Assembly: GCA_903875455.1 (NCBI GenBank)
Contig: CAIQWF010000165.1
Location: forward strand, 1-46,896
DNA: 46,896 bases
From: an uncultured Pseudomonadota bacterium
GTDB lineage: Bacteria; Pseudomonadota; Gammaproteobacteria; Methylococcales; Methylomonadaceae
Reading direction: 5' to 3'
Shown: positions 26,806 to 35,802 of the stretch, in pieces
How the letters are laid out: each line of letters starts with the position of its first letter
How positions within the stretch are numbered: position 1 is the stretch's first letter
The notes under the pieces: generated by a model
Databases searched by the model: none
Told to the model about the DNA's origin: nothing
What the model saw: the letters and a program-made list of their open reading frames with translations, nothing else
Position numbers and translations under genes: made by a program

Positions 26806-28050
26806 ATGAAAATAATAAAAGACAAAGTTGCTAAATTATCCTTTGTCGCACTGCTGATGTCATTAACGGCAGCGATGTTCTACACTCCAACTGCATCTGC
26901 TCATGGTGAAAAATCGCAAGCTGCATTTATGCGTATGCGTACTATTCACTGGTTTGACTTGAACTGGTCAAAAGATTCAGTAGCAGTTAACGATACAATG
27001 ACAATTTCTGGTAAATTCCACGTTTTCGCGGGCTGGCCAGAGACTGTTGATAAACCAGAAGTTTCTTTCTTGAACATCGGTATTCCAGGTCCTGTATTTA
27101 TCCGTGCCGGATCTTGGATTGGCGGTCAATTAGTTCCACGTTCTGTAACTTTGGAATTAGGCGAAACTTACGAGTTTAAAGTATTGTTGAAAGCACGTCG
27201 TCCAGGTGACTGGCACGTTCATACAATGATGAACGTCCAAGGCGGTGGCCCTATCATTGGTCCAGGTAAATGGGTAACTGTTACTGGTTCAATGGGGACT
27301 TTCGTAAATAACATCACTACTTTGACTGGCGAAACCATTAACTTAGAAACATACAACTTAAGTAATATTTACTTTTGGCATGCTTTCTGGTACGCATTAG
27401 GTTTGGCATGGTTAGCGTTCTGGATTAAACGTCCATTGTTCGTTCCACGTCATATCGCTATTAGCAGTGGTAAAGCAGATACATTGATTTCAGCAACTGA
27501 TAAAAAAGTTGGTCTAGGTTTCGCTGTAGCTACTATGGCTATCGTTGCTGCTTCTATGGGCACAACAAACGAAAAATATCCTGTAACTACACCATTACAA
27601 GCTGGTTTGTTACGTGGTATGAAGCCAATTGAAATGCCAGAAGCAACAGTGTCTGTAAAAGTTGATGATGCTTCTTACCGTGTACCTGGTCGTGCTATGC
27701 AAATGACACTGACTGTTACAAACAACGGTGATTCAGCAATTCGTTTAGGCGAATTCAACACTGCAGGTGTCCGTTTCTTAGATCCAGCTGTATTACAAGA
27801 CGAAACTGCTTACCCAGACGACTTGTTGGCTGAAGAAGGCTTAACTGTAAATGACAATAGCCCATTGGCTCCAGGTGAGACAAGAACTATCGAAGTTACA
27901 GCTTCTGACGCTGCATGGGAAGTTTACCGTTTAGCTGACTTGATCTACGATCCAGACAGCCGTTTCGCTGGCTTGCTGTTCTTCTTCGATGCAGAAGGCA
28001 ACCGTCAAATGGTTATGGTTGACGCTCCATTAATCCCATCTTTCATCTAA
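26806..28050 (+). CDS. pmoB: Particulate methane monooxygenase subunit B
   Basis: The 414-residue subunit has a cleaved signal (about 1-32) so that the mature protein starts with His33, the N-terminal copper ligand. H137 and H139 in GDWHVHTMM complete the CuB site, and H48 and H72 correspond to the bis-His site; the numbering equals that of Methylococcus capsulatus. Two cupredoxin domains (about 33-170 and 265-414) flank two transmembrane helices (about 185-205 and 233-250). It holds the large periplasmic part of pMMO. GAGGAGG precedes ATG 26806, and a palindrome and terminator follow. Confidence 0.98.
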   Translation: MKIIKDKVAKLSFVALLMSLTAAMFYTPTASAHGEKSQAAFMRMRTIHWFDLNWSKDSVAVNDTMTISGKFHVFAGWPETVDKPEVSFLNIGIPGPVFIRAGSWIGGQLVPRSVTLELGETYEFKVLLKARRPGDWHVHTMMNVQGGGPIIGPGKWVTVTGSMGTFVNNITTLTGETINLETYNLSNIYFWHAFWYALGLAWLAFWIKRPLFVPRHIAISSGKADTLISATDKKVGLGFAVATMAIVAASMGTTNEKYPVTTPLQAGLLRGMKPIEMPEATVSVKVDDASYRVPGRAMQMTLTVTNNGDSAIRLGEFNTAGVRFLDPAVLQDETAYPDDLLAEEGLTVNDNSPLAPGETRTIEVTASDAAWEVYRLADLIYDPDSRFAGLLFFFDAEGNRQMVMVDAPLIPSFI

Positions 28051-28060
28051 TGAAAGCTCT

Positions 28061-28078
28061 CTAAAACCTAGGTTTTAG
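28061..28078. repeat. 18-bp palindrome after pmoB
   Basis: CTAAAACC-TA-GGTTTTAG is a perfect 18-bp palindrome 10 bp after the pmoB stop and 13 bp before the operon terminator. With only a 2-base centre it would not form a good hairpin unless opened to a 4-base loop. It could be a 3' stability element or a protein site. Confidence 0.5.
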
Positions 28079-28090
28079 AAGGGATTAGGA

Positions 28091-28126
28091 AACCCTCACT
28101 ATCAAAAAATAGTGGGGGTTTTTTTA
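28091..28126 (+). terminator. Rho-independent terminator of pmoCAB
   Basis: AACCCTCACTAT (28091-28102) pairs with ATAGTGGGGGTT (28109-28120) with one G-U pair and a 6-base loop. A run of eight T begins inside the last stem bases. Confidence 0.92.
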
Positions 28127-28198
28127 TTGAGTTATAAAAAAATTTGTTTGATGTTGCAAAAAATGGCAGCTTCCAAGGCTGCCAATTTGGAAGAATGC

Positions 28199-29242
28199 TT
28201 AACAATAGACTACTTTCGCTTGACCTTGCGCGGGCACTATTTCGCCTATTTTAAAAACAGTTTCTCCTTGTTGCTGTAAAACTTCAATTGTTTTTGCTAC
28301 ATCTTCAGCAGCAACACAAACAATCATGCCAATTCCACAATTAAAAGTAGTCAACATATCGGCTAAGGAAACATTGCCTTTTTCTTGCAGCCATTGAAAT
28401 ATCGCAGGCAGTTGCCATGAATCCAGTTTAACCGAGGCATTAAGACCTTCAGGTAATACACGAGGTAAGTTTTCGGTAATGCCTCCGCCAGTAATATGAG
28501 CTAAAGCGTGAATTTCTACATGCTTCATCAGCTCCAATAATTGCTTAACGTATATTTTGGTGGGCTCTAACAGAGTTTCACCTAAGGTTTTATCGTTGAA
28601 TGGTTCATTCAAAGAGATGCTATTCACTTCTATGATTTTGCGAATTAATGAATAACCGTTGGAGTGTGGACCTGATGAAGCGATGCCGATGAGTTGGTCA
28701 CTCGCTTTAACTTTACTGCCGTCGATAAGCTGATCTTTTTCCACAATGCCGACACAAAAACCGGCCAAATCGTATTCGCCCTCTGCATACATGCCGGGCA
28801 TTTCAGCTGTTTCACCTCCGACTAAAGCCGCGCCAGCCAGTTCACAGCCTTTTCCTATGCCCTCAATAACTGCGGCAGCCGTATTAACATCCAGTTTTCC
28901 GGTAGCGAAATAGTCCAGGAAAAACAATGATTCAGCGCCTTGTACCACAATATCGTTTACGCACATTGCAACTAAATCAATGCCGACAGTGTTGTGGATA
29001 TTCATATCTATCGCCAATTTGAGTTTGGTTCCTACCCCGTCGGTACCGGAAACTAAAACCGGTTTTTGATAGCGATCCAGCGGCAGTTCAAACAAGGAAC
29101 CGAATCCACCTAATCCTGCCATTACGCCGGGTGTGCGGGTTTTTGCAGCAATGGGTTTAATCCGTTCAACTAACGCATCACCTGCCTCAATATCAACGCC
29201 GGCACTTTTATAATTCAGGCTTTCTTGACTTTTCAGACTCAC
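28199..29242 (-). CDS. purM: Phosphoribosylformylglycinamidine cyclo-ligase PurM
   Basis: The 347-residue protein begins with a GTG codon at 29242, read as fMet, which gives the normal PurM N-terminus. Landmarks are [15 protein letters not shown] near residue 62, the metal-binding CVNDI motif near residue 92, and [12 protein letters not shown] near residue 140. It makes AIR from FGAM with ATP in purine synthesis. It is the last gene of a leftward group and converges on the pmo terminator. No purN is visible beside it. Confidence 0.97.
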   Translation of the reverse strand: MSLKSQESLNYKSAGVDIEAGDALVERIKPIAAKTRTPGVMAGLGGFGSLFELPLDRYQKPVLVSGTDGVGTKLKLAIDMNIHNTVGIDLVAMCVNDIVVQGAESLFFLDYFATGKLDVNTAAAVIEGIGKGCELAGAALVGGETAEMPGMYAEGEYDLAGFCVGIVEKDQLIDGSKVKASDQLIGIASSGPHSNGYSLIRKIIEVNSISLNEPFNDKTLGETLLEPTKIYVKQLLELMKHVEIHALAHITGGGITENLPRVLPEGLNASVKLDSWQLPAIFQWLQEKGNVSLADMLTTFNCGIGMIVCVAAEDVAKTIEVLQQQGETVFKIGEIVPAQGQAKVVYC

Positions 29243-29338
29243 AATCTTCTCTTTATATTAAGGGTTTAAGATGTGCGATATTGTACAAGACCAAACCGTT
29301 TTTGTCTGAAGATGTAAGATGGAAAAATTACTTTCAAA

Positions 29339-29728
29339 TCAGCTGGCTTCAATAACCTCAATGGCGTTGCCATCAGGATCTCTGAAAAAAATCGCCTGTC
29401 GTCCTGATTTGCTTTTGGAATAAGTCACTCCATAATGTTCCAGACGAGCAATTAGTGGCGCAAGGCTTGTAATTTTCACAGCGACATGCCGATCTACTCC
29501 TCCGTGTTCCGGGCGATTTTCTACCGGATCAGGATTTGGCAAACACAAGCAATGCAAAGTTTGTCCGTTGCCTATTTTGAACCAAGCTCCGTCAAAAGGT
29601 AGCGGCGGGCGCCCTGGCGCAATTTCCAGGCCCATTACTTCCAAAAAGAAAAATTTTGATTTCTCAATGTCTGATGAAATCATGCTGTGATGATCTATCC
29701 CCAAAAAATTGGTTTCTTCAAGCTGCAT
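29339..29728 (-). CDS. VOC (glyoxalase/bleomycin-resistance) family protein
   Basis: This 129-residue protein has one vicinal-oxygen-chelate domain with the paired beta-alpha-beta-beta-beta modules. Likely metal ligands are the His in GIDHHSMI near residue 13, the His in GVDRHVAVKI near residue 80, and the Glu in DPDGNAIEVIE near residue 124. The family includes glyoxalase I, fosfomycin resistance enzymes and dioxygenases, and the substrate cannot be told here. AGGAA lies before the ATG. It lies 15 bp downstream of dhaL on the same strand, so a shared role in handling small carbonyl compounds is possible but inferred. Confidence 0.85.
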   Translation of the reverse strand: MQLEETNFLGIDHHSMISSDIEKSKFFFLEVMGLEIAPGRPPLPFDGAWFKIGNGQTLHCLCLPNPDPVENRPEHGGVDRHVAVKITSLAPLIARLEHYGVTYSKSKSGRQAIFFRDPDGNAIEVIEAS

Positions 29729-29743
29729 ATTTTATTCCTGTGG

Positions 29744-30385
29744 TTATTCGGTTAAATTTTGTGCCAATACTATAACCAATGCACAAATCATCAATTGTGC
29801 AGTTTTCGCTCCAGCATCAATATGGCCTCGGCTGCGTTCATCCAGAAAAGAAGCTCTTCCTTTGGTAGCTAACATATCGCGAGTAGATTCCATACCTGCA
29901 ATTGCCACATCAGGAAGGCTTTTTAAAGTTTCTGATAATGGCGCTGCATCAGCGGCTGACTGTGTTAGGGTATTTGCAACTGGAATCAAAACATCCAGCA
30001 TGGTTTTTTCACCGGCATCGGATTTGCCGCGTTGTTTTACAGACTCTACGCCTTGATGAAAGGCGCTGGCAAAAACTTTCAAGTCCATAGTTTGGTCACG
30101 GGCGGCTTTACTCATGCTTACAAACAGTGTGCCATATAAAGAACCTGATGCTCCGCCGACCGTTGACATAAGCGTCATGCCAATTTTTTGCCAGGCGCTT
30201 GCCCAGTCAAGCTTGGTTAATTCGGAACTTTGTGCGGCCAAGGCGTGCAGGCCACGTAGCAAATTAATCACATGATCGCCGTCACCGATAGCCTGATCTA
30301 ATAAGGTGACTTCTTCAGCATTGTTATCAATGGTTTGGGAGATAGCTGAAATTAAATCAGGCAATAAAGCAGGAGTCAGTTGCAT
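29744..30385 (-). CDS. dhaL: DhaL/DAK2-domain dihydroxyacetone kinase subunit
   Basis: From ATG 30385 the protein is 213 residues; an in-frame ATG at 30397 has a poorer ribosome site. The nucleotide and Mg-binding loop is AIGDGDHVINLLRG near residue 34, where classical DhaL has GDGDHGxN. GGASGSLYGTLF near residue 76 and the acidic DAGEKTMLDVL near residue 120 complete the active site, and DAGAKT is near the end. DhaL normally transfers phosphate to dihydroxyacetone bound on DhaK, using ATP or the DhaM relay. No dhaK or dhaM is present in this window, so its partner is unknown. Confidence 0.85.
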   Translation of the reverse strand: MQLTPALLPDLISAISQTIDNNAEEVTLLDQAIGDGDHVINLLRGLHALAAQSSELTKLDWASAWQKIGMTLMSTVGGASGSLYGTLFVSMSKAARDQTMDLKVFASAFHQGVESVKQRGKSDAGEKTMLDVLIPVANTLTQSAADAAPLSETLKSLPDVAIAGMESTRDMLATKGRASFLDERSRGHIDAGAKTAQLMICALVIVLAQNLTE

Positions 30386-30564
30386 AGTGATTTCCATTAA
30401 AAAGTTTTTTGGAATAAGTTAAGAGGTGAAAATTACACAGAACAAAGGAAATAAAATTGGCGAAAATAGAGACGAAGACATTACATGCCGGAATCAATTA
30501 AAAAACTGTTTTTAATCGTTGCAATACCGGGCAATAGTCAATTCGTTCACTTTAGCGGACAAAC

Positions 30565-31221
30565 CTAACTTGGTTGTTTAACCAAACGCAAATACGGTTT
30601 CAAGGTTTTAAAACCCTGCGGATATTTCTCACGCGCCTCGGCATCAGAAACAGAAGGCGAAATAATAACATCATCGCCGTATTGCCAATTCGCTGGAGTT
30701 ACCACCTGGTGGCGGTCCGTGAGCTGAATAGCATCGAGTACTCTTAGTATTTCATTGAAGTTGCGCCCTGTACTCATCGGGTAGGTCATCACCATTCTGA
30801 TTTTTTTATCAGGGGCAATGATGAAAACAGATCTTATTGTCGCAAAAGTCTCCACGGATTGTCCTTCAGAATTAACAGTCTCTGCCGGCAGCATGTTGTA
30901 GAGTTTGGCAATAGCCAAATTGGTATCAGCTATGATTGGATAAGTGACTTTATGGCCTTGAGTCTCTTCAATATCCATCGCCCATGAATCATGATGGGAA
31001 ACAGAATCAGTGCTCAAACCGATCAGCTTGCAGTGACGCTCGGTGAATTCCGGTTCCAGTTTTGCCATGCAACCTAACTCGGTGGTACAAACCGGGGTAA
31101 AATCTTTTGGATGAGAAAATAAAATTGCCCACTTATCTCCAATCCAGCGATGAAAACTTATTTTTCCTTTAGAGCTATCGGCAATAAAATCAGGGGCTAT
31201 ATCATTGATACGTAATAACAT
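30565..31221 (-). CDS. 1-Cys (Prx6-type) peroxiredoxin
   Basis: The 218-residue protein has the peroxidatic motif HPKDFTPVCTTELG with Cys near residue 45, the conserved Arg in the segment after TFATIRSVF near residue 131, and the long Prx6-type C-terminal extension (PANWQYGDDVII near residue 176). It would reduce hydrogen or organic peroxides in the cytoplasm. An additional Cys occurs in RHCKLIGL. GGAG precedes the ATG. sodB lies 650 bp away on the other strand, so two oxidative-stress genes flank the same intergenic region. Confidence 0.92.
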   Translation of the reverse strand: MLLRINDIAPDFIADSSKGKISFHRWIGDKWAILFSHPKDFTPVCTTELGCMAKLEPEFTERHCKLIGLSTDSVSHHDSWAMDIEETQGHKVTYPIIADTNLAIAKLYNMLPAETVNSEGQSVETFATIRSVFIIAPDKKIRMVMTYPMSTGRNFNEILRVLDAIQLTDRHQVVTPANWQYGDDVIISPSVSDAEAREKYPQGFKTLKPYLRLVKQPS

Positions 31222-31515
31222 TTTTATTCTCCACTACTAAATAAATCAACCGTCTTCATCTTGAGCAATCCTGAATCCGATATAATTGTCGAGTCAAAGC
31301 TTAACCGCGAACAATTCTAAAAATAAGATAATATCATTGCTTATAAACTAACTTAAACGGTTATCTGGCGCTGTTCTGATATTTTGTCTAAACCACTTTA
31401 TATTTAACTAGAACATACAATAATATTAACGCTTTGTAGATCGCTTTGAAATTTTTATTTTCTTTTAAAATCAAATTGATGCTGTTTAAAAATTAGTTTA
31501 GGTTATGGATTTTCT

Positions 31516-31545
31516 CTGCGGCAATTTGTCGCGCGACACTGTGTC
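31516..31545. promoter_or_regulatory. Palindromic 19-bp motif, copy 2, with two overlapping palindromes
   Basis: Bases 31516-31534 match 18 of 19 with the motif at 24756-24774. They run into TGTCGCGCGACA (31527-31538) and GACACTGTGTC (31535-31545), both perfect palindromes. The last one overlaps where the -35 region of the extended -10 box at 31561-31569 would lie, so this looks like an operator cluster for the downstream RNA. Confidence 0.55.
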
Positions 31546-31575
31546 ACATTTTCTTGTGCCTGCTAAAATCTTATG

Positions 31576-31666
31576 ATTATGACGACTCTTGAATGCGATC
31601 CAGCTTTCTAAGCGGAGCGGAGTTATATATCCTTCTCTAAACGGCTAGTTAATAGCCGTTTTTTTT
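31576..31666 (+). ncRNA. Candidate small RNA upstream of sodB
   Basis: TGCTAAAAT (31561-31569) is an extended -10 box, so transcription could start near 31576 and end at the strong terminator at 31639-31666, giving an RNA of about 90 bases. There is no good -35 box. The only frame inside is ten codons (ATG 31579 to TAA 31611) and would be nearly leaderless. The class of RNA is not recognised. A leader peptide with attenuator ahead of sodB is an alternative reading. Confidence 0.45.
31639..31666 (+). terminator. Rho-independent terminator upstream of sodB
   Basis: AAACGGCTA (31639-31647) and TAGCCGTTT (31653-31661) form a perfect 9-bp stem with loop GTTAA, followed by a run of eight T (31659-31666). 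No protein gene lies upstream on this strand for over 3 kb. Confidence 0.88.
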
Positions 31667-31874
31667 GCCTGTCTTTTTTGCAAAATTGCCTTTTTCTGAT
31701 GCCCAAACAGGCTTATATAACTGAGTGCTAATCGTTTGGAATCGAACTTATACTTTATTAAATTGGTTAGCAATGTTAGAGTTACAATACTTTATCAAAA
31801 CACTCGGTATTTGAAATAGGATTTTACTATTCTTGCGAGACAAAATTTTTTAACCTCAGCTTTGGAGAAAAAAC

Positions 31875-32456
31875 ATGGCTTTTGAATTACCCGCTTTACC
31901 TTACGCAAAAGATGCTTTAGCGCCTCATATTTCTGCTGAAACTTTGGATTTTCACTACGGCAAACATCATCAAACTTATGTAACGAACTTGAACAATTTG
32001 GTACCCGGCACTGAATTTGAGGGGTTATCTTTGGAAGAAATCGTCCTGAAATCATCAGGCGGTGTTTTTAACAATGCGGCACAAGTCTGGAATCATACTT
32101 TTTACTGGAACAGCTTGTCTCCAAATGGTGGCGGCGAACCGACCGGCGCATTAGCTGCGGCGATTAACGCTGCTTTTGGTTCATTTGATGGCTTTAAAGA
32201 GGCATTTACCAAATGTGCAGTGACCACTTTCGGTTCTGGCTGGGCGTGGCTGGTTAAAAATGCAGATGGCAGTTTGGCATTAGTGAGCACCAGCAATGCC
32301 GGTTGCCCTTTAACTGCTGGACAAAAACCGCTGTTGACCTGCGATGTGTGGGAACACGCTTATTACATTGATTACCGCAATGCCCGTCCTACTTATTTGA
32401 ATGCTTTCTGGGCGTTGGTAAACTGGGAATTTGCAGCCAGCAACTACGCAGCGTAA
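31875..32456 (+). CDS. sodB: Iron superoxide dismutase SodB
   Basis: The 193-residue protein has the four metal ligands of Fe/Mn-SOD: His in LDFHYGKHH near residue 27, His in VWNHTFYW near residue 74, and Asp and His in DVWEHAYY near residues 157-161. The sequence around the active site ([21 protein letters not shown]) is of the FeSOD type. It converts superoxide to oxygen and peroxide in the cytoplasm. GGAG precedes ATG 31875, and a terminator follows. Confidence 0.96.
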   Translation: MAFELPALPYAKDALAPHISAETLDFHYGKHHQTYVTNLNNLVPGTEFEGLSLEEIVLKSSGGVFNNAAQVWNHTFYWNSLSPNGGGEPTGALAAAINAAFGSFDGFKEAFTKCAVTTFGSGWAWLVKNADGSLALVSTSNAGCPLTAGQKPLLTCDVWEHAYYIDYRNARPTYLNAFWALVNWEFAASNYAA

Positions 32457-32477
32457 TTTCTGAATAAAAAAGTTAAA

Positions 32478-32513
32478 AACCTTCTGTATCCTAACGGGTG
32501 CAGGAGGTTTTTT
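32478..32513 (+). terminator. Rho-independent terminator of sodB
   Basis: AACCTTCTG (32478-32486) pairs with CAGGAGGTT (32501-32509), one G-U pair included, around a 14-base loop, followed by T-rich sequence to 32513. Confidence 0.75.
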
Positions 32514-32632
32514 ATGTCGCTCAGGTTGTAAAAATACTTTCTCCTCGCCAGTGAAAAATAGATTACACTTGCAAATATAGTGCTTATGCTTTCTGCATGT
32601 ATTCGACTTAATTTTCCAGAGGGGATTAAATC

Positions 32633-34855
32633 ATGACAGCGAAACCTTCAATTGCAGGCCTGATGAGCCGTGATTTCATCAACGAGTTTTGGGGCGGGCT
32701 CGCTTCTATGCTCGTTGCTTTACCGTCAGCTATCGCCTTTGGGGTATTGGTATTTTCAGCGATTTCGCCGCAGATGGTGGGCGAAGGAGCATTTGTCGGG
32801 ATGATGGGAGCTGCGGCGCTAGGATTATCAGCACCGCTATTTGGTCGCACCCCTGCTTTAATTTCTACTCCCTGTGCACCCGCAGCGGCTGTTTTATCCG
32901 GGCTGGCGTTAGAACTTTCCTCACATGGCATAGAAGTAGGACGAATTCCTGGGTTACTGGCGTTGACAGCCTTATTGGCCGCATTTTTGCAAATATTGTA
33001 CGGTTTGTTAAAAGGCGGGCGATTGATTAAATATATCCCTTTTCCGGTAGTTAGCGGCTATTTGTCTGGGGTTGGTCTGATTATCGCCATCGGACAGCTT
33101 CCCAAGCTACTAGGATTGCCTAAAGGCACTACGCTTGGGCATGGTTTAATGACCCCTGATTTGTGGCAATGGCCGGGGATTATCGTAGGCATCATCACCA
33201 TTACCGTGATGATTACTGCGCCACGCTTCACTAAAAAAATTCCGGCGGCCATTTTGGGGCTATTTTCGGGAATTGTCAGTTATTTTATTTTAAGCTTATT
33301 TGTGCCCTCCCTGTTGAGTCTACATGGCAATTCTCTGGTGATAGGCGAGGTTAGGGCTAGTGCGCCATTTTTTGAAACAGTGGCAGGGCGCTTTAAAGGT
33401 TTGTTGGATATTCGGATGACGGATTTAGACTTGGTTGCTCATTCCGCGCTGGCTTTATCGGCCTTGCTATCGATTGATACTTTGAAAACCTGCGTAGTGC
33501 TGGAAGCGCTTACTAAAAACCGCCATGACTCAAATCAGGAATTGTTAGGACAAGGAATTGCTAATCTGGCATCGTTTTTTGCAGGGGGAATGCCGGGTGC
33601 TGGAGCTATGGGGCCATCGTTAGTCAATGTCACCAGTGGCGGACGCAAAACTCAATCCGGTGTGACTGAAGGTGGTTTGGTGGTTTTGGCAATTTTAGTT
33701 TTAGCGCCGCTGATTGCCTGGGTACCGATTGGCGCATTAGCCGGTATTTTGTTAGTCGTGGCGTTTCGGATGTTCGACTGGCATTCTTTTCAGTTGGTGA
33801 AACATCCTGAAACCCGGTTTGATTTTGCGGTGATTGTTGCTGTGGTTATCGTTGCTGAAACGATTGGCCTTATTCAGGCATCCGCTACCGGTATTGGTTT
33901 GGCGATTCTGTTATTTATTCGGGACCAAATTCGGATTTCAGTGCTGCGGCGGCGTGCTACTCTGAAAGAAACCTCTTCTAAAACTTACCGTTTGGAAGAA
34001 GAACTGCGCATTTTACAGGAGCATGGCGATGCCGCCGCCGTTTATGAGCTACAAGGTAATCTGTTTTTTGGCACTACAGATTATTTGTTTACCATGCTGG
34101 AAAATGATTTAAATGAACGTAAATGGCTGTTATTTGATATGCGGCGGGTGCAGTCCCTCGATTATACCGCTACGCATTTGTTTAGTCTGATGAAAGACCG
34201 GGTTGGAGTACGCAGTGGAGAGTTATTATTTAGTGGTATGCCATCGAGCTTGCCGGGTGGGCAGGATTTCCAGCAATACATGCAGCAAGTAGGATTAATC
34301 AAGGAAAATGGCGGAGGGATTCGGATTTTTGAAACCCGTGATGAAGCATTGGAGTGGATGGAAAATAAAATTTTGCAAGAAGCAGGCTGGGTTGCTGGGC
34401 AAGAACAACAGGCTTTAGACCTGAAACAGATTGAATTATTAAGGGAAACTGACGACTACACCATTACTGCCTTACGTCGCTGTATCCATGAGCGCAGCGT
34501 AAAAGGCGGAGAAAAAATATTTTCCTCTGGAGATAGCGGTGATGAAATCTTCTTGATTCGGCGCGGCATCATTCAAATCTTTTTGCCGCTAAAAGGCGGT
34601 AAACGCCATCATTTAGCGACTTTTTGTCCTGGCGATTACTTTGGGGAAATGGCGTTTCTTGATCAGCATCACCGTTCTGCCGATGCGGTTGCCAAAACTG
34701 ATTGCGATTTGTATATCCTTTCCAGAAAAGAGTTTAATGAGCAAGTGTATGTTGACAGTGTGTTAGGTGTGCGGATTTTTGCCCGGATCGCCCGAGCTAT
34801 TTCGCTGCGCTTGCGGCAAACCGATGTTGAACTTTCGGCTCTTGAAGATCGTTAA
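32633..34855 (+). CDS. SulP anion transporter fused to STAS and cyclic-nucleotide-binding domains
   Basis: The 740-residue protein has three parts. A SulP (SLC26) membrane domain spans about 12-430, with FWGGLASMLVALPSAIAFG near the start and AGAMGPSLVNV near residue 323. A STAS domain spans about 450-580, including YELQGNLFFGTTDYLF. A C-terminal cNMP-binding domain spans about 618-725, with the phosphate-binding cassette FGEMAFLDQHHRSADAVA, whose Gly, Glu and Arg are present. SulP proteins move sulfate, bicarbonate or other anions; the substrate is not visible here. The fused sensor suggests transport gated by cAMP or a similar ligand. The mutarotase gene follows 12 bp later. Confidence 0.93.
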   Translation: MTAKPSIAGLMSRDFINEFWGGLASMLVALPSAIAFGVLVFSAISPQMVGEGAFVGMMGAAALGLSAPLFGRTPALISTPCAPAAAVLSGLALELSSHGIEVGRIPGLLALTALLAAFLQILYGLLKGGRLIKYIPFPVVSGYLSGVGLIIAIGQLPKLLGLPKGTTLGHGLMTPDLWQWPGIIVGIITITVMITAPRFTKKIPAAILGLFSGIVSYFILSLFVPSLLSLHGNSLVIGEVRASAPFFETVAGRFKGLLDIRMTDLDLVAHSALALSALLSIDTLKTCVVLEALTKNRHDSNQELLGQGIANLASFFAGGMPGAGAMGPSLVNVTSGGRKTQSGVTEGGLVVLAILVLAPLIAWVPIGALAGILLVVAFRMFDWHSFQLVKHPETRFDFAVIVAVVIVAETIGLIQASATGIGLAILLFIRDQIRISVLRRRATLKETSSKTYRLEEELRILQEHGDAAAVYELQGNLFFGTTDYLFTMLENDLNERKWLLFDMRRVQSLDYTATHLFSLMKDRVGVRSGELLFSGMPSSLPGGQDFQQYMQQVGLIKENGGGIRIFETRDEALEWMENKILQEAGWVAGQEQQALDLKQIELLRETDDYTITALRRCIHERSVKGGEKIFSSGDSGDEIFLIRRGIIQIFLPLKGGKRHHLATFCPGDYFGEMAFLDQHHRSADAVAKTDCDLYILSRKEFNEQVYVDSVLGVRIFARIARAISLRLRQTDVELSALEDR

Positions 34856-34867
34856 TTTAAAAAATAA

Positions 34868-35794
34868 ATGCAGATGAGCGCAAATCCGTTATCCAAATCG
34901 CAACAAACTATTGATGAACTTAAACAACAGTTCGGCAGTGAGCAAATAACTTTTATTCAGGTCGCTCCAGGACTGATTAAAGCTGTGCTGTGTTTTTCGG
35001 AACAGGCTTGTGCAGAAATTCATTTGCAAGGCGCTCATCTTACGCAGTGGCTTGATACCTCAGGGCGCGATAATATTTTTACTAGCGCAACGGCGGTTTA
35101 TAAAACAGCGGTACCGATACGCGGCGGCAATCCGATTATTTTTCCGCAGTTTGGCCCCGGTGAAATTTGTCAGCATGGTTTTGCCCGAAATTCGGTGTGG
35201 CGGGTAGTGAGTAGCCAAGCCAGAACTGATGCAACCCTGGTGTCATTGGAACTAAAGCCTGAAGATATTGATGTCAGCTATCGCCAGCAGTGGCCGCATG
35301 ATTTTGTATTAACCGTGACAATTTCGCTGGGTGAAACGCTGGTAACACAAATGCAAGTGCACAATCCCAATTCTTATCCACTGCCGTTTACCTTGGGTTT
35401 TCACACCTATTTGGCGGTTGATGATATTAAGAGTGTTGAAATCAGCGGATTGTCGGGTTTGGAATATATGGATAATCTACGTGAGCGGGCGATTTTTCAG
35501 GAAGATAGGGAGATTGTGAGTGTCTTTGAATTTATTGACCGACGTTATCAGAATATTCCGGCCACGATTGCGATTAATGACAAATCCACTGGTCGGGCAA
35601 TTTTAATGCAGACTAAAAACTGTCAGGATGCTTTTGTCTGGAATCCCTGGCAAGAGGCGGAAAAAAAGCTGACGGATTTGGCCCCCAATTCCTTCCAAAA
35701 GTTTGTTTGTGTTGAACCGGGCAATATGCAAAATCCTGTTGTTTTGGCGGCTGGGCAGAATTTTATCGCCGAACAGGAAATCAAACGTTTGTAG
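34868..35794 (+). CDS. D-hexose-6-phosphate mutarotase (aldose 1-epimerase family, YeaD-like)
   Basis: The 308-residue protein has the YeaD-type galactose-mutarotase fold, with HLQGAHLTQW near residue 57, PIRGGNPIIFPQFG near residue 82, and catalytic residues in FTLGFHTYL near residue 175 and KFVCVEPGNM near residue 278. It interconverts alpha and beta anomers of glucose-6-phosphate, useful in a cell whose carbon passes through hexose phosphates. It follows the SulP gene at 12 bp and may be co-transcribed. ATG 34868 was kept; an ATG six bases on is equally possible. Confidence 0.9.
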   Translation: MQMSANPLSKSQQTIDELKQQFGSEQITFIQVAPGLIKAVLCFSEQACAEIHLQGAHLTQWLDTSGRDNIFTSATAVYKTAVPIRGGNPIIFPQFGPGEICQHGFARNSVWRVVSSQARTDATLVSLELKPEDIDVSYRQQWPHDFVLTVTISLGETLVTQMQVHNPNSYPLPFTLGFHTYLAVDDIKSVEISGLSGLEYMDNLRERAIFQEDREIVSVFEFIDRRYQNIPATIAINDKSTGRAILMQTKNCQDAFVWNPWQEAEKKLTDLAPNSFQKFVCVEPGNMQNPVVLAAGQNFIAEQEIKRL

Positions 35795-35802
35795 CAACAG
35801 CT

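Larger units (their letters stand above)
31222..31874. other. Long intergenic region between the peroxiredoxin gene and sodB
   Basis: These 653 bp hold no convincing protein gene. They contain the second 19-bp palindromic motif (31516-31534), two overlapping palindromes, a promoter-like extended -10 box and a strong terminator at 31639-31666, listed separately. A sequence at 31327-31345 weakly resembles a Fur box. The sodB promoter must lie between 31667 and 31860, but I could not identify it with confidence. Confidence 0.7.

Noticed and set aside
31327-31345. Possible Fur box upstream of the peroxiredoxin gene
   Set aside because: Only about 12 of 19 positions match the consensus in a very AT-rich stretch, too weak to list as a site.
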